A DNA stretch of 64,000 nt from Kaistella gelatinilytica (GCF_015679325.1 NZ_JADPVI010000002.1:548798-612797), one strand, 5' to 3'; positions 8,042-17,102 are shown, counted from the first letter of the stretch. Notes: generated by a model not told the origin, from the sequence alone. Program-made: numbers and translations.

Positions 8042-9937
8042 TTACTTGCTTAAATTCGAATAACTCTTCTGAATAAAATCCGTCAAGTCTTTTCCTTTTA
8101 GCAAATTTTGAGACAATTTTGCTAAATCTAAAGCGTATTTAATTTTAGAATTCTTATCCTCTGCATTATCATTTTTAAGAATTTCTGCAGCCAATTCGCT
8201 GTTAGAATTCACGACCAAATTATACATTTCCGGGAAACCGCTCATTCCAAACATTCCACCGCCGCCGCCGGTTGCCTGCATGTCCTTCATTCTTCGCATA
8301 AATTCCGGTTGCGTGATCATGAACGGAGCTTCAGAACTTTCTAAGTCTTCAACCTGAACGGAGAATTTCTTATCATTTACTGCTTCTTCGATATTTTTCT
8401 TCAAAGATTCTTTTTCTTCTTCGTTCAATTTAGAAATCGCCGTATCTTCTTTTTTGATCAAGTTATTTACGTGATCTGCGTCAACTCTGGCGAAAGAAAT
8501 TTTCTCTTTTGAAGTTTCTAATTTCTGAATTAAATGCGGCACGATCGGAGAATCCAAAAGTAAAACTTCATATCCTTTATCTTTCGCAGACTGAATATAA
8601 CTGTGTTGTTCATCAGCATTTGTTGCGTACAAAATCACAAAGTTTCCGTCTTTATCAGTTTGCATCGGTTTGATTTTCTCTTCCAATTCAGACCACAAAT
8701 AATTTTTGCCATCTGTTGTTGGATACAACGCAAACTTGTCTGATTTATCAAAGAATTTATCTTCGGAAATCATTCCGTATTCAATAACGATTTTGATGTC
8801 GTTCCATTTTTTCTCGTAATCTTCGCGGTTTTCATTAAACAGAGAAACCATTTTATCAGCTACTTTTTTCGTGATGTATGAAGAAATTTTCTTCACCGCA
8901 CCGTCAGCTTGCAAATAAGAACGCGAAACATTCAACGGAATATCCGGAGAATCGATTACACCACGTAGTAACATTAAGAAATCTGGCACAATTCCTTTCA
9001 CCTCATCGGTTACATAAACCTGATTTTGGTACAACTGAATTTTATCTTTCTCAATATTTAAACCATTTGTCAACTTAGGGAAATAAAGAATACCAGTTAA
9101 ATTAAACGGATAATCTACGTTCAAATGAATATTAAATAACGGCTCATCAAACTGCATTGGATATAATTCATGATAGAATTCTTTATAATCTGCATCAGAA
9201 AGTTCAGATGGAGTTTTTGTCCAGGCCGGAGTTGGATTATTAATGATATTATCAACTTCTACCGCTTCCGCTTTTGTATCTTCTGCAGCATCTTCTGATA
9301 AAGGAAGCGTTTCAGTTTTCGTTCCAAATTTGATGGGAACAGGCATGAATTTATTGTACTTCAATAACAATTCACGAATCTTAGATTCCTCCAAAAACTC
9401 CGTAGAATCTTCTGCAATATGAAGAATAATCTCAGTTCCTCTATCAGTTTTATCAGTCGTTTCTTCCAAACTATATTCCGGACTTCCATCACAGATCCAA
9501 CGAACCGCTGGTTCATCTTTATAAGATTTGGTAACGATCTCCACTTTTTCAGCCACCATAAATGCCGAATAAAATCCAAGACCAAAGTGACCAATAATTC
9601 CAGAATCTTTTGAAGTATCTTTATATTTTTCTAAAAATTCTTCCGCCCCGGAGAAAGCGATCTGATTGATGTATTTTTCAACTTCTTCCCCAGTCATCCC
9701 AATTCCCTGGTCAATAATGGTTAAGGTTTTTGCGTCTTTATCAATTTTAACCTCAATTTTTGGCTGTCCGTAATCGGTTTTAATTTCCCCAATGCTAGTC
9801 AAATGTTTCAACTTCAAAGTCGCATCCGTCGCATTAGAAATCAGTTCACGCAAAAATATTTCGTGATCGCTGTACAAAAACTTCTTAATTAAGGGAAAAA
9901 TATTTTCCACCGATACATTAATATTTCCTTTTGTCAT
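8042..9937 (-). CDS. htpG: Molecular chaperone HtpG (Hsp90)
   Basis: Bacterial Hsp90, a dimeric ATP-dependent chaperone of the cytoplasm, 631 residues. N-terminal GHKL ATPase domain: ELISNATDA (Asn that binds Mg/ATP), DQGIGMTGEE, and the lid-region GHFGLGFYSAFMVAEKV. The middle domain has the catalytic-loop-like NVSRSYLQ, and a C-terminal dimerisation domain follows. Length and order match the family. A spaced palindrome at the -33 position upstream (9998-10010) suggests stress regulation. Confidence 0.97.
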   Translation of the reverse strand: MTKGNINVSVENIFPLIKKFLYSDHEIFLRELISNATDATLKLKHLTSIGEIKTDYGQPKIEVKIDKDAKTLTIIDQGIGMTGEEVEKYINQIAFSGAEEFLEKYKDTSKDSGIIGHFGLGFYSAFMVAEKVEIVTKSYKDEPAVRWICDGSPEYSLEETTDKTDRGTEIILHIAEDSTEFLEESKIRELLLKYNKFMPVPIKFGTKTETLPLSEDAAEDTKAEAVEVDNIINNPTPAWTKTPSELSDADYKEFYHELYPMQFDEPLFNIHLNVDYPFNLTGILYFPKLTNGLNIEKDKIQLYQNQVYVTDEVKGIVPDFLMLLRGVIDSPDIPLNVSRSYLQADGAVKKISSYITKKVADKMVSLFNENREDYEKKWNDIKIVIEYGMISEDKFFDKSDKFALYPTTDGKNYLWSELEEKIKPMQTDKDGNFVILYATNADEQHSYIQSAKDKGYEVLLLDSPIVPHLIQKLETSKEKISFARVDADHVNNLIKKEDTAISKLNEEEKESLKKNIEEAVNDKKFSVQVEDLESSEAPFMITQPEFMRRMKDMQATGGGGGMFGMSGFPEMYNLVVNSNSELAAEILKNDNAEDKNSKIKYALDLAKLSQNLLKGKDLTDFIQKSYSNLSK

Positions 9938-9970
9938 GTTAATTGATTTTTAAATTATGCAGTTGAGTTC

Positions 9971-10010
9971 TCAAATAAAACACCAATCTCCTCAAAGTGA
10001 CAGATTGTCA
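9971..10010 (-). promoter_or_regulatory. htpG promoter with TGACA-N3-TGTCA palindrome
   Basis: On the minus strand a perfect palindrome TGACAATCTGTCA occupies 10010-9998. Eighteen bases later comes TTTATTTGA (9979-9971), a near match to the -7 box TAnnTTTG, and the htpG ATG follows about 33 bases on. The palindrome thus covers the place of the -33 element. An operator for a heat-shock regulator is an inference; no CIRCE-type element is present. Confidence 0.45.
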
Positions 10011-10020
10011 ATTTTTTTTG

Positions 10021-10130
10021 GGCAATCCCTCGCCAATGCTTTTCCCGCCGCTCAGGTCGGGCTATCCACTGCAACTCCTCATCTCGTCTTGAGGACGAGA
10101 TTCCGGGATTTCCGTTTCTATACCTATTGC
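10021..10130 (+). repeat. Dispersed intergenic element, copy D
   Basis: Same orientation as copy E: GGGCAATCCCTCGCCAATGC, TCAGGTCGGGCTATCCACTG, then an 8-bp hairpin ATCTCGTC/GACGAGAT (10081-10088 with 10094-10101), then TCCGGGATTTCCG. It sits in the 614-base gene-free gap between htpG and recA, together with copy B and another palindrome. Confidence 0.65.
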
Positions 10131-10210
10131 AAAGCAGAACTTAACTAAGTAGAAAGGATTTAAAAAAAAGAATAGAAAATTTGAGGTGGTTAAAATTGCG
10201 AATAAGTTTC

Positions 10211-10260
10211 GGCTAAAGCCAATTTACAACTAACCTGAAAAGGCGGGCTAAAGCCCGCCC
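10211..10260. repeat. Paired GGCTAAAGCC palindromes
   Basis: Two palindromes of the same core: GGCTAAAGCC at 10211-10220 and the longer GGCGGGCTAAAGCCCGCC at 10242-10259. They lie between repeat copies D and B. They look like a separate small palindromic repeat type; no gene is associated. Confidence 0.55.
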
Positions 10261-10341
10261 CTATTGATAAAATTAGTTTTTAAAAAATTTTGAATAAATG
10301 AAAATATTCTAATTCTTCGGTGAAAAAAACGCCTAATGTTC

Positions 10342-10480
10342 TAGCCCCGATTGAACGGTTTGTTTGAGCTCTTTTTTGCGAATAACTATCTTTTCTTTTT
10401 GCGAAATTTTTGTTCGCAAAAAAAGCGAGTAGTGAAAGCGGGACGGGTTTGGTAAGAAACGAAAATCTAAATGCTCCTTA
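10342..10480 (-). repeat. Dispersed intergenic element, copy B
   Basis: Ends TAGCCCCGATTGAA and GAAAGCGGGACGGGTTT...ATGCTCCTTA. The central 12-bp stem CTTTTTTGCGAA (10371-10382) pairs with TTCGCAAAAAAG (10413-10425, one extra A). It is the reverse orientation of copies D and E and aligns closely with copy C at 43290 (TGTTTGAGCTCTTTTTTG in common). Confidence 0.7.
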
Positions 10481-10487
10481 TTCAACC

Positions 10488-10517
10488 TAAAAAAAAGACA
10501 GCGCGATCGCTGTCTTT
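10488..10517 (-). terminator. Rho-independent terminator of recA
   Basis: On the minus strand a 10-bp stem AAAGACAGCG/CGCTGTCTTT with a 4-base loop (10494-10503 with 10508-10517) is followed by eight T. It lies about 35 bases beyond the recA stop. Confidence 0.9.
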
Positions 10518-10551
10518 AAATTTAAAGTCGTCCAAATATCAAATCGATATT

Positions 10552-11559
10552 TTAGGCTTTTTTATTTTTGATCTCTTCTCTGATCTTACCTTCCAGTTCG
10601 TCAGAAAGTTCCGGATTGTCTTTCAACATATCTCTAACCGCATCGCGACCTTGTCCTAATTTGGTTTCTGCATAACTGAACCAAGACCCGCTTTTTTTCA
10701 CGATTCCCATATCAACCGCAGCATCCAGGATCTCACCGGTTTTAGAAATTCCTTCACCGTACATGATATCAAATTCAGCCATTTTAAATGGAGGTGCTAC
10801 TTTATTTTTTACGATCTTCACTTTCACACGGCTCCCTACCGCTTCATCGCCTGCTTTAATCGGCGCACTCGCTTTTCTGATATCAATCCTTACTGATGCG
10901 TAAAATTTCAAGGCATTTCCACCTGTGGTCGTTTCAGGATTTCCGAACATCACGCCAATTTTCTCCCGCAACTGATTGATGAAAATTACGGTACACTTCG
11001 TTTTGGAAATTGTTCCTGTTAATTTTCTCAAAGCTTGAGACATTAATCTCGCATGAAGTCCCATTTTGGAATCTCCCATCTCCCCTTCGATCTCTGCTTT
11101 CGGTGTTAACGCTGCAACAGAGTCAATCACCACGATATCCACAGCTCCGGAACGGATCAAATTATCAGCGATCTCTAATGCCTGCTCCCCATTATCTGGC
11201 TGAGAAATAATTAAATCTTCCAACTTAATTCCCAGTTTCGCAGCATAACTTCGGTCGAATGCATGTTCAGCATCAATAAAAGCAGCGATACCACCCAATT
11301 TTTGTGCTTCGGCGATCGCGTGTAAAGTCAAAGTCGTTTTACCAGAGGACTCCGGCCCGTAAATTTCGATAACTCTTCCTCTTGGATAACCGCCAACTCC
11401 TAAAGCCAAATCAATTCCTAAAGAACCAGACGGAATAACTTCGATCGTGTTGTCAACTGAGGCATCACCCAAAGTCATTACGGTACCTTTACCGTAGGTT
11501 TTATCTAGTTTCTCAAGCACCAAAGCCAGTGCTTTTTTCTTATCTTCGATACTGCTCAT
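10552..11559 (-). CDS. recA: Recombinase RecA
   Basis: DNA strand-exchange and SOS co-protease ATPase, 335 residues. Walker [11 protein letters not shown] near residue 69, the IVIDSVAAL Walker B region, loop L1 ([21 protein letters not shown]), and loop L2 ([20 protein letters not shown]). The C-terminal acidic tail is short. The ATG is confirmed by a -7 box TATTTTTGA at 11578-11586. No LexA-like operator could be recognised upstream, so SOS control is not evident from this sequence. Confidence 0.98.
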   Translation of the reverse strand: MSSIEDKKKALALVLEKLDKTYGKGTVMTLGDASVDNTIEVIPSGSLGIDLALGVGGYPRGRVIEIYGPESSGKTTLTLHAIAEAQKLGGIAAFIDAEHAFDRSYAAKLGIKLEDLIISQPDNGEQALEIADNLIRSGAVDIVVIDSVAALTPKAEIEGEMGDSKMGLHARLMSQALRKLTGTISKTKCTVIFINQLREKIGVMFGNPETTTGGNALKFYASVRIDIRKASAPIKAGDEAVGSRVKVKIVKNKVAPPFKMAEFDIMYGEGISKTGEILDAAVDMGIVKKSGSWFSYAETKLGQGRDAVRDMLKDNPELSDELEGKIREEIKNKKA

Positions 11560-11577
11560 TTGTAAATATTTATTTGC

Positions 11578-11586
11578 TCAAAAATA
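11578..11586 (-). promoter_or_regulatory. -7 promoter box of recA
   Basis: TATTTTTGA on the minus strand fits TAnnTTTG and is 18 bases before the recA ATG. No clear -33 TTG at the usual distance. Confidence 0.5.
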
Positions 11587-11658
11587 CGGAATAATTATTA
11601 AAAAACAGCCACCCAAAAATCAATATAGAACTTTTGAAAAAAAATTCTTTAAAAATAA

Positions 11659-11690
11659 TTGTTCATTCAGAAAAAATTTTCTAGATTTGC
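11659..11690 (+). promoter_or_regulatory. Promoter of tRNA-Gln
   Basis: TTG at 11659-11661, a 20-base spacer, then TAGATTTGC at 11682-11690. Both elements and the spacing fit the Bacteroidota -33/-7 promoter; the tRNA begins 18 bases downstream. Confidence 0.75.
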
Positions 11691-11707
11691 ACCACCAAAA
11701 TAAGGAT

Positions 11708-11779
11708 AGACCCATGGTGTAATTGGTAACACACCGGTTTTTGGTACCGACATTCGGGGTTCGAGTCCCTGTGGGTCTA
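11708..11779 (+). tRNA. tRNA-Gln (anticodon UUG)
   Basis: Cloverleaf read by eye: acceptor AGACCCA pairs with TGGGTCT, D stem GTGT/ACAC, anticodon arm CCGGT-TTTTGGT-ACCGA with anticodon TTG and a C-A mismatch at the base of the stem, T arm CGGGG-TTCGAGT-CCCTG. No encoded CCA. A good promoter lies upstream and a terminator directly downstream, so it is a single-gene transcript. Confidence 0.95.
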
Positions 11780-11790
11780 CAAATTATTAT

Positions 11791-11819
11791 AAAACGCTTT
11801 GATTTTTCAAAGCGTTTTT
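11791..11819 (+). terminator. Terminator of tRNA-Gln
   Basis: 11-bp stem AAACGCTTTGA/TCAAAGCGTTT (11792-11802 with 11807-11817), 4-base loop TTTT, and a T run. Confidence 0.85.
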
Positions 11820-11854
11820 GTTTTGTTAAGTCCGCATGTAAAAAAGTTAGATTT

Positions 11855-12059
11855 TTATTGAAGAATATTATTTGGAAAGCTGGAGACAATAACCGTTTCC
11901 TTGTGCCATTCGAATTTCACCTTGCCTTTTTAATGTTCTCTTGGAAGAGTATTAGAAATTGCAGTCGAAGTTTTAGTTGCGCAATTGGAAGAATCAATTC
12001 CGGTTTTGTTGAAAAGTTCGTTTCACTTGCAATAGTTTTAAAAGTTTCAGTTTCGATCT
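11855..12059 (-). pseudogene. Frameshifted coding remnant beside tRNA-Gln
   Basis: On the minus strand one frame reads ETETFKTIASETNFSTKPEL... up to LFQENIKK and then stops. A different frame takes over at the A run near 11920-11925 and reads GKVKFEWHKETVIVSSFPNN before a TAA at 11855-11857. Adding one A would join the two into about 68 residues. The 5' part is missing: an in-frame TAG lies just upstream. No family recognised; a chance pair of frames cannot be excluded. Apart from this, 11820-12113 holds nothing I can identify. Confidence 0.3.
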
Positions 12060-12113
12060 AGTAAATTACTTTGATCAGCATCAATCTTTTATAGTGAGGA
12101 GATAATAAGATAG

Positions 12114-12731
12114 TTATTTGCTATTTGCGGTTTGAAGGGAATCGATAAGTGAAACATTAAAAGAGTTTAAAGTCATCTTCTTAAATTTATAGGTCTTTTT
12201 GTATTGAGCAAAACCCCATGACTCTATTTTTAAACTGTCAACCTTATTGTTAGAAATAAAAATATCCGAATAAAACTTTGAAGAGCTTCCCTGCTCTGCG
12301 CTAATTGTAAAACCGTTTTTCGTCGTTTTTATTTCCTGATATACATCTCTGACATCTGAAAACAATAAATTATTATATATTCCTACTTTTTTCGTGTTCA
12401 GGTCGCGGATAACCAATAAATTATTATCTGCTTTTTCTGGAAAACAATGTGAATAATCCTGCTTTGTATAGAAAGGTTTTAATAATAAGATGCTGATATT
12501 TTCTTTAGATATATTTTGATCGACGTCGTAAAATTTCGAAATATAAAAGCCGTATTTGTAGAAATATTTCTGACTTATAATTTTACAACTGTCCGATAAC
12601 TTAGTATTTAATGGCGCCAATATCGTATCGGATATTGGCTTTTGAGTCTCTTGTTTTACTGTACCACCTCCACTTTTTGTAGTGCAGGAAAATAAAAAAT
12701 AAAAAATTAGAAAAATTAACATAGCCCTCAT
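12114..12731 (-). CDS. Putative lipoprotein, unknown
   Basis: 205 residues. N-terminal hydrophobic signal followed by a lipobox-like LFSC (Cys about residue 16) and a Ser/Gly/Thr-rich linker (TTKSGGGTVK), so an exported lipoprotein is likely. The rest is polar with no motif I recognise. It follows a small open frame by 6 bases on the same strand. Confidence 0.6.
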   Translation of the reverse strand: MRAMLIFLIFYFLFSCTTKSGGGTVKQETQKPISDTILAPLNTKLSDSCKIISQKYFYKYGFYISKFYDVDQNISKENISILLLKPFYTKQDYSHCFPEKADNNLLVIRDLNTKKVGIYNNLLFSDVRDVYQEIKTTKNGFTISAEQGSSSKFYSDIFISNNKVDSLKIESWGFAQYKKTYKFKKMTLNSFNVSLIDSLQTANSK

Positions 12732-12737
12732 AACCGA

Positions 12738-12983
12738 TTATTTTTTAGTGGTCCAAAATAGTGTTCCTGATTGAAAACCTGTAGAAACTAAATGTTCCGA
12801 AACAGCATCGTTCTTTTGAGTGTCATTTCTTTTACCTGTAAAATTTGCAGCATCGTATTTAACAGTACCATCTGTAACTTTTTTCTCTTCATACTGAGAT
12901 TTAAAAATAATAAATGTATTCAGTTTCATCTTCTTTCTCTTGCGGCAATGTTGCAGCTTCAACAGTAATACTCTACAGTTCAT
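12738..12983 (-). CDS. Small hypothetical protein
   Basis: 81 codons from ATG 12983; an internal ATG at 12929 would give 63. Basic and polar (KKVTDGTVKYDAANFTGKRN), no signal peptide and no family recognised. It sits 6 bases upstream of the lipoprotein gene, which favours a real two-gene unit, but it could be the 3' remnant of a larger decayed gene. Confidence 0.35.
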   Translation of the reverse strand: MNCRVLLLKLQHCRKRKKMKLNTFIIFKSQYEEKKVTDGTVKYDAANFTGKRNDTQKNDAVSEHLVSTGFQSGTLFWTTKK

Positions 12984-13011
12984 TTATTTGTGCGCAGTCG
13001 GTTATTTTTAA

Positions 13012-13050
13012 AACCGCCGCCCAAAAAATAGATTTTTGGGCGGCAGTTTT
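13012..13050 (-). terminator. Terminator of the M1 peptidase gene
   Basis: 12-bp inverted repeat GCCGCCCAAAAA/TTTTTGGGCGGC (13016-13027 with 13033-13044) about 30 bases beyond the stop on the minus strand, followed by TTTTAAAAA. The T tract is short. Confidence 0.6.
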
Positions 13051-13076
13051 TAAAATTGTCTGAAAATTAAACTCAA

Positions 13077-15302
13077 TTAATCTCTCGTAAATTCATATTT
13101 TTTGCCACCCTGGTTGAGTGTGAAACCTTTTCGGTCTTTAGAAAACTGAAATTCAATTCCTGCTACAGAAAAGGCGAATTTATCTGATCCTTCATAGTCT
13201 AGAGGAATTTTCGGTTGTCCCGTTGCCTGTAACATTAGTTGATTGTTTTCAACTGTTGTAACAATTTTTAAAGGAATTTCTTTGCTGGAGAAATTTCCTG
13301 TGAACTGTTTTAAATCTACTTTTTCTGCTACTGAATTCCCGTCTACTTTAAAAGTGTTATCAGAAACATTTGCGTCGGGTAAACTGCCTTTTGGATCTAA
13401 CTGAACAGAGGTAATTTCTTTCGTAGTAGCAACTTCGAAAGTCCACTCTGAATTTCTTTTCCAGATCTCTACCGGTAATTTTACGTTTTGAATGGTTCCA
13501 TCTTTAAACTTAATGTCCAAGTTAACCGGCATTGGCAACTGACCAATATTTTCTAATTTGATAACAGCTCCTTTCCTAAAATCTCCACTTTTATAGGAAA
13601 CGTTTTTTACTGCCTGATCAATTTTCCATTTGTTTAAGAACCAACCTCTCCAGAACCAGTTCAGTTCTTCACCTGAAGAATTCTCCATGGTGCGGAAAAA
13701 ATCTTCCGGAGTTGGATGTTTAAACGCCCATCTCTTTATATATTCCCGAAATGCTTTATCAAATTTTTCTTCACCTAAAATATTTTCCCGCAACATTTGC
13801 AATCCTGCACTTGGTTTATAATAAGCTAAAAAGCCCAGATTCCTTTCTTTTAAATTGTCCGGCGCCGTCATTATAGGTTCCATTTGATCACTATTAAAAG
13901 CAAATGCCATACTTTGAAGCGGTTTTGGAGTGTAATATTCCCCTTTGTTGAAATCCTGCTCAGAAATACTGTTGATAAAAGTATTAAAACCTTCATCCAT
14001 CCAGGCAAACATTCTTTCGTTAGATCCTACGATCATTGGAAACCAGTTATGTCCAAATTCGTGATCGGTAACGCCCCATAGATCAGCACCCTTAGAACTC
14101 ATACCGCAGAAAACAATTCCCGGATATTCCATTCCACCAGGATTTCCGGCAACATTCACCGCATTTGGATACGTATATTCGTACCATCTTTTTGAATAAT
14201 GTTCGATCGAACTTTTCGTGTATTCCGTTGATCTTCCCCAAGCAGCATTCCCGTCACTTTCTACCGGATAAGCAGACACCGCTAAAGATTTTTTACCGCT
14301 TGGCAAATTAATTTTCGCCGCATCTAAAATAAATGCAGATGAAGAAGCCCACGCAAAATCACGCGTATTTTCAATTTTAAATTTCCAGGTTTTGGTAGCC
14401 GTGGAAGTTTTTTCGGCAGCGTTCGCTTCAGCAGCAGATCGAATAATTACCGTTTTCTCACTATTTCTTGCAGCCTCCCATTTTTTATTTTGGTCAGAAG
14501 AATAAACCTCTTTTGGATTTAATAATTCGCCGGAAGCAACGACATACTGATTTGCAGGAACCGTAAGATTCGCTGTGATATTGCCATACTCCAGGAAAAA
14601 CTCACCCGCTCCTAGGTAAGGCAAAGTGTTCCAGCCTGTGATGTCATCGTAAACACACATTCTTGGAAACCATTGTGCGATGGTAAATATTTTTCCATTT
14701 TTCGTCGGCTCAACTCCCATTCTGTCTGAACCGTAATTTGGAGAAACAAATGAATAGTTGATGATCAATTTCACAACTCCACCTTTTGATTTTAGATCTT
14801 GTGGAAGATCGATCTGCATTCTGGTATCAGAAATCGTATATTTTGGATTGATCTTTAAATTTTTTCCATTTGCAGAAAGAATTTCTACCGATTTTATGGT
14901 ATAACCGCCGTCGAAATCCTGTCCATGAGCACCATTTCTACTTCCGCCCATTGGTACGACAGCGTTTCCGCGGGAATCTTTTTTGAATAAATTCTGATCC
15001 AGCTGAAGCCAGAGAAAGCTTAAATCATCAAAGCTGTTGTTGGTATAAGTAATTTCTGCCGAGCCTGAAATTTCGTTTTTAACATCATTCAAAGAAGCAT
15101 TCAAAACGTAATCAGCACTGTTTTGCCAGTAATGATGACCCGGTTGTCCGCTTGCTGATCGGGTTTCCGTTCCATTATTCATATAGAAAAATGGTTTGAA
15201 AGCTTCGGTATAACTATACTTTGGCGCATCTGTTTGAGCTGAAAACTGCACAGAAAATGCAATCGCTAAAGCAAACACCGGTTTGAAGATTTTAAAATTC
15301 AT
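13077..15302 (-). CDS. M1 family metallopeptidase, exported
   Basis: Zinc aminopeptidase-type protein of 741 residues with a signal peptide ([23 protein letters not shown]). The substrate-binding motif is GGMEYP (about 389-394) in place of GAMEN, and the zinc site is HEFGH (414-418) with the distal Glu in WMDEG near 437. This matches the family of large periplasmic M1-like peptidases in Bacteroidota. The longest frame begins at a TTG (15341) inside the terminator of the upstream SDR gene; ATG 15302 directly starts the signal peptide and is used. Confidence 0.92.
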   Translation of the reverse strand: MNFKIFKPVFALAIAFSVQFSAQTDAPKYSYTEAFKPFFYMNNGTETRSASGQPGHHYWQNSADYVLNASLNDVKNEISGSAEITYTNNSFDDLSFLWLQLDQNLFKKDSRGNAVVPMGGSRNGAHGQDFDGGYTIKSVEILSANGKNLKINPKYTISDTRMQIDLPQDLKSKGGVVKLIINYSFVSPNYGSDRMGVEPTKNGKIFTIAQWFPRMCVYDDITGWNTLPYLGAGEFFLEYGNITANLTVPANQYVVASGELLNPKEVYSSDQNKKWEAARNSEKTVIIRSAAEANAAEKTSTATKTWKFKIENTRDFAWASSSAFILDAAKINLPSGKKSLAVSAYPVESDGNAAWGRSTEYTKSSIEHYSKRWYEYTYPNAVNVAGNPGGMEYPGIVFCGMSSKGADLWGVTDHEFGHNWFPMIVGSNERMFAWMDEGFNTFINSISEQDFNKGEYYTPKPLQSMAFAFNSDQMEPIMTAPDNLKERNLGFLAYYKPSAGLQMLRENILGEEKFDKAFREYIKRWAFKHPTPEDFFRTMENSSGEELNWFWRGWFLNKWKIDQAVKNVSYKSGDFRKGAVIKLENIGQLPMPVNLDIKFKDGTIQNVKLPVEIWKRNSEWTFEVATTKEITSVQLDPKGSLPDANVSDNTFKVDGNSVAEKVDLKQFTGNFSSKEIPLKIVTTVENNQLMLQATGQPKIPLDYEGSDKFAFSVAGIEFQFSKDRKGFTLNQGGKKYEFTRD

Positions 15303-15330
15303 GAGGGTAATTTTACGGATAAGTAAAAAT

Positions 15331-15361
15331 AAACCCAACAATGTTACACATGTTGGGTTAT
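15331..15361 (-). terminator. Terminator after the SDR gene
   Basis: AACCCAACA/TGTTGGGTT inverted repeat read on the minus strand, ending just before the M1 peptidase start. The downstream T tract (TATTTTTA) is moderate. Confidence 0.7.
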
Positions 15362-15378
15362 AATTTTATTTTTTTTGC

Positions 15379-16260
15379 TTAATTCGATTTCTTTGCTTTG
15401 ATCATCGATTCGAGCATATCCCACATTTCTTGTGGAATTTCTTCGAGCATATTAAATTCACCAGCTCCCTGCAACCATTCTCCACCATCGATGGTAACGA
15501 CTTCGCCATTCATATAAGCAGAATAATCTGAAACCAGATAAGCCGCAAGATTTGCTAATTCCTGATGTTCTCCAACTCTTCTCAATGGAACTTTCTTCTT
15601 CATATCAAATTTTTCCGCCAAATCTCCGGGCAACAATCTTTCCCAAGCGCCTTTCGTAGGAAACGGTCCTGGAGCAATAGCGTTGAAGCGAATTCCATAT
15701 TTTGCCCATTCTACGGCTAAACTTCTGGTCATGGCGAGAACTCCGGCTTTTGCACAAGCAGATGGAACAACGTATGCAGAACCAGTCCAGGCGTAAGTGG
15801 TGACAATATTGAGAACAGTTCCGGGAACTTTATTGTCGATCCAGTATTTCCCGATGGAAAGCGTACAGTTTTTAGTGCCTTTTAAAACAATATCTAAAAT
15901 AGAATCAAAAGCGGAATGCGTTAATCTTTCTGTAGGTGAAATAAAATTTCCGGCTGCGTTATTTAAGAGAATATCAATTTGCCCGAATTCTTTGATCGCC
16001 GCGTCTTTCATGGCTTCAACCTCATCCCAATTTCTTACGTCGCACTGAACGCACAAAACTTTTCCACCAGTTTCTTCTTCAAGTTCTTTTGCGGTGGCTT
16101 GCAATTTTTCTAAGTTTCGGGAAGTGATCACGACTTTCGCGCCGAGTTGCAGAAAATATTTCGTCATGGCTTTTCCAAGTCCGCTTCCACCGCCGGTTAC
16201 AACGGCTACTTTATCTTTTAATGCATCTTCTTTGAGCATTGGTTGCGTGTACAAATTCAT
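15379..16260 (-). CDS. SDR oxidoreductase, 2,4-dienoyl-CoA reductase type
   Basis: Short-chain dehydrogenase/reductase of 293 residues. NAD(P)-binding TGGGSGLGK near residue 22 and NNAAGNF near 108. In the usual YxxxK position the sequence is SACAKAG, so the catalytic Tyr is replaced while the Lys stays. That pattern, with the extended C terminus, is typical of the peroxisomal/mitochondrial 2,4-dienoyl-CoA reductase branch, which supports a role in unsaturated fatty acid oxidation. Substrate is inferred. Starts at ATG 16260; ATG 16239 is a possible alternative. Confidence 0.85.
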   Translation of the reverse strand: MNLYTQPMLKEDALKDKVAVVTGGGSGLGKAMTKYFLQLGAKVVITSRNLEKLQATAKELEEETGGKVLCVQCDVRNWDEVEAMKDAAIKEFGQIDILLNNAAGNFISPTERLTHSAFDSILDIVLKGTKNCTLSIGKYWIDNKVPGTVLNIVTTYAWTGSAYVVPSACAKAGVLAMTRSLAVEWAKYGIRFNAIAPGPFPTKGAWERLLPGDLAEKFDMKKKVPLRRVGEHQELANLAAYLVSDYSAYMNGEVVTIDGGEWLQGAGEFNMLEEIPQEMWDMLESMIKAKKSN

Positions 16261-16772
16261 ATTTTAATTTTGATTTAAATTTAAGATTAATTTATCGTCT
16301 CAAGAAATTTTATAAAATGTATTGAATATCAAATTAGAGTGAAGGTTTTTTTCTGTGGTTGGAAGAACAATGTTTTTAAATGTAGGATGGAGATTTTTTT
16401 ATTCACGGAGTCAGAAACGTTTTGGAGAGCTGATTATTGTGAAAAAAGTCTATAGCGGATTTGCATGGTGCAAGTTTTCGACAGAAATTTTATTTAGGAA
16501 TAGATGTCATTTTTTTTTCCGCAGTAAAAGTTTAGAAATTATCGAAATTAAAATAATTTTGCTGAACTACTAAAATACTAGGTAAAATTTTCGATTATTT
16601 GTAAAGAATTTCTATGGATTGGAGATATTTCGTAAAATAGAAGGGTTGCGATGGTTGGATGGGGAGGTTTTTTTGTTATTTTAGCGGGTGGAAAAGTTTG
16701 ATGATGTCATGTTTTCATACATATAAATGAGTTGAGTGTAATTTAAACTAATGGTAATTAAAATTAAAGACT
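16261..16772. other. 512-base AT-rich gap without recognised gene
   Basis: No convincing gene. A 72-codon frame at 16355-16573 (+) has low-complexity AT-driven composition and no family likeness. The stretch marks the left edge of the small accessory island. I see no repeat element of the type found elsewhere in the window. Confidence 0.4.
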
Positions 16773-17102
16773 ATGTGGAATAGAAATAAAAGCGTCGGAC
16801 CAGGTGGTGGTTTATCAGTTGGTCCAGGTGGCGGAATGTCGGTTGGACCAGGTGGTGGTTTGTCTGTTGGTCCCGGTGGTGGACTTTCTGCTGGTCCGGG
16901 TGGTGGACTTTCTGCTGGTCCTGGTGGTGGACTTTCTGCTGGTCCCGGTGGTGGACTTTCTGCTGGACCTGGAGGCGGACTTTCTGTCGGACCTACGCCA
17001 TATATGAGTAATGTTCCACCTTGGCCAGTTTTTGTCCAAGAACTGGAGAAAAGGGGATTGAATCATTATGCAGATATAATAAGAAACAACCACTTAAAGT
17101 AA
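16773..17102 (+). CDS. PGGGLS octapeptide-repeat protein
   Basis: 109 residues. After MWNRNK come eight octapeptides of the form S(V/A)GPGGG(L/M) at residues 7-70 and a ninth half unit, then a non-repetitive 35-residue tail rich in aromatic and Pro residues ([20 protein letters not shown]). No signal peptide or TM helix. The tail looks like a short folded helix pair ([15 protein letters not shown]). I recall similar small PGGGLS proteins with the same kind of PPW...L..RGL tail from other Bacteroidota, but know of no assigned function. Next gene downstream on the same strand is the GIY-YIG-like protein. Confidence 0.75.
   Translation: MWNRNKSVGPGGGLSVGPGGGMSVGPGGGLSVGPGGGLSAGPGGGLSAGPGGGLSAGPGGGLSAGPGGGLSVGPTPYMSNVPPWPVFVQELEKRGLNHYADIIRNNHLK
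16791..16994 (+). repeat. 24-bp in-frame tandem repeat, 8.5 units
   Basis: Units like AGCGTCGGACCAGGTGGTGG code for S(V/A)GPGGGL. The units differ at many synonymous positions (GGTCCAGGT, GGTCCCGGT, GGACCTGGA) while the peptide stays nearly fixed, which argues for selection on the protein rather than recent slippage. Unit number may vary between strains. Confidence 0.85.

Noticed and set aside
11560-11660. LexA/SOS box upstream of recA
   Set aside because: No palindrome of the LexA kind is visible in this stretch; only a -7 box is.
11723-12061. 112-codon plus-strand frame overlapping tRNA-Gln
   Set aside because: Starts inside the tRNA and crosses its terminator; it is a shadow.
16355-16573. 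72-codon plus-strand frame in the gap before the repeat protein
   Set aside because: Phe/Lys/Ile-rich, no family likeness, no promoter or ribosome-binding context.
16804-17093. Open frames in other phases across the PGGGLS repeat (67 codons plus, 92 codons minus)
   Set aside because: A 24-base repeat without stops keeps all phases open. The tail beyond the repeat makes sense only in the phase starting at 16773.
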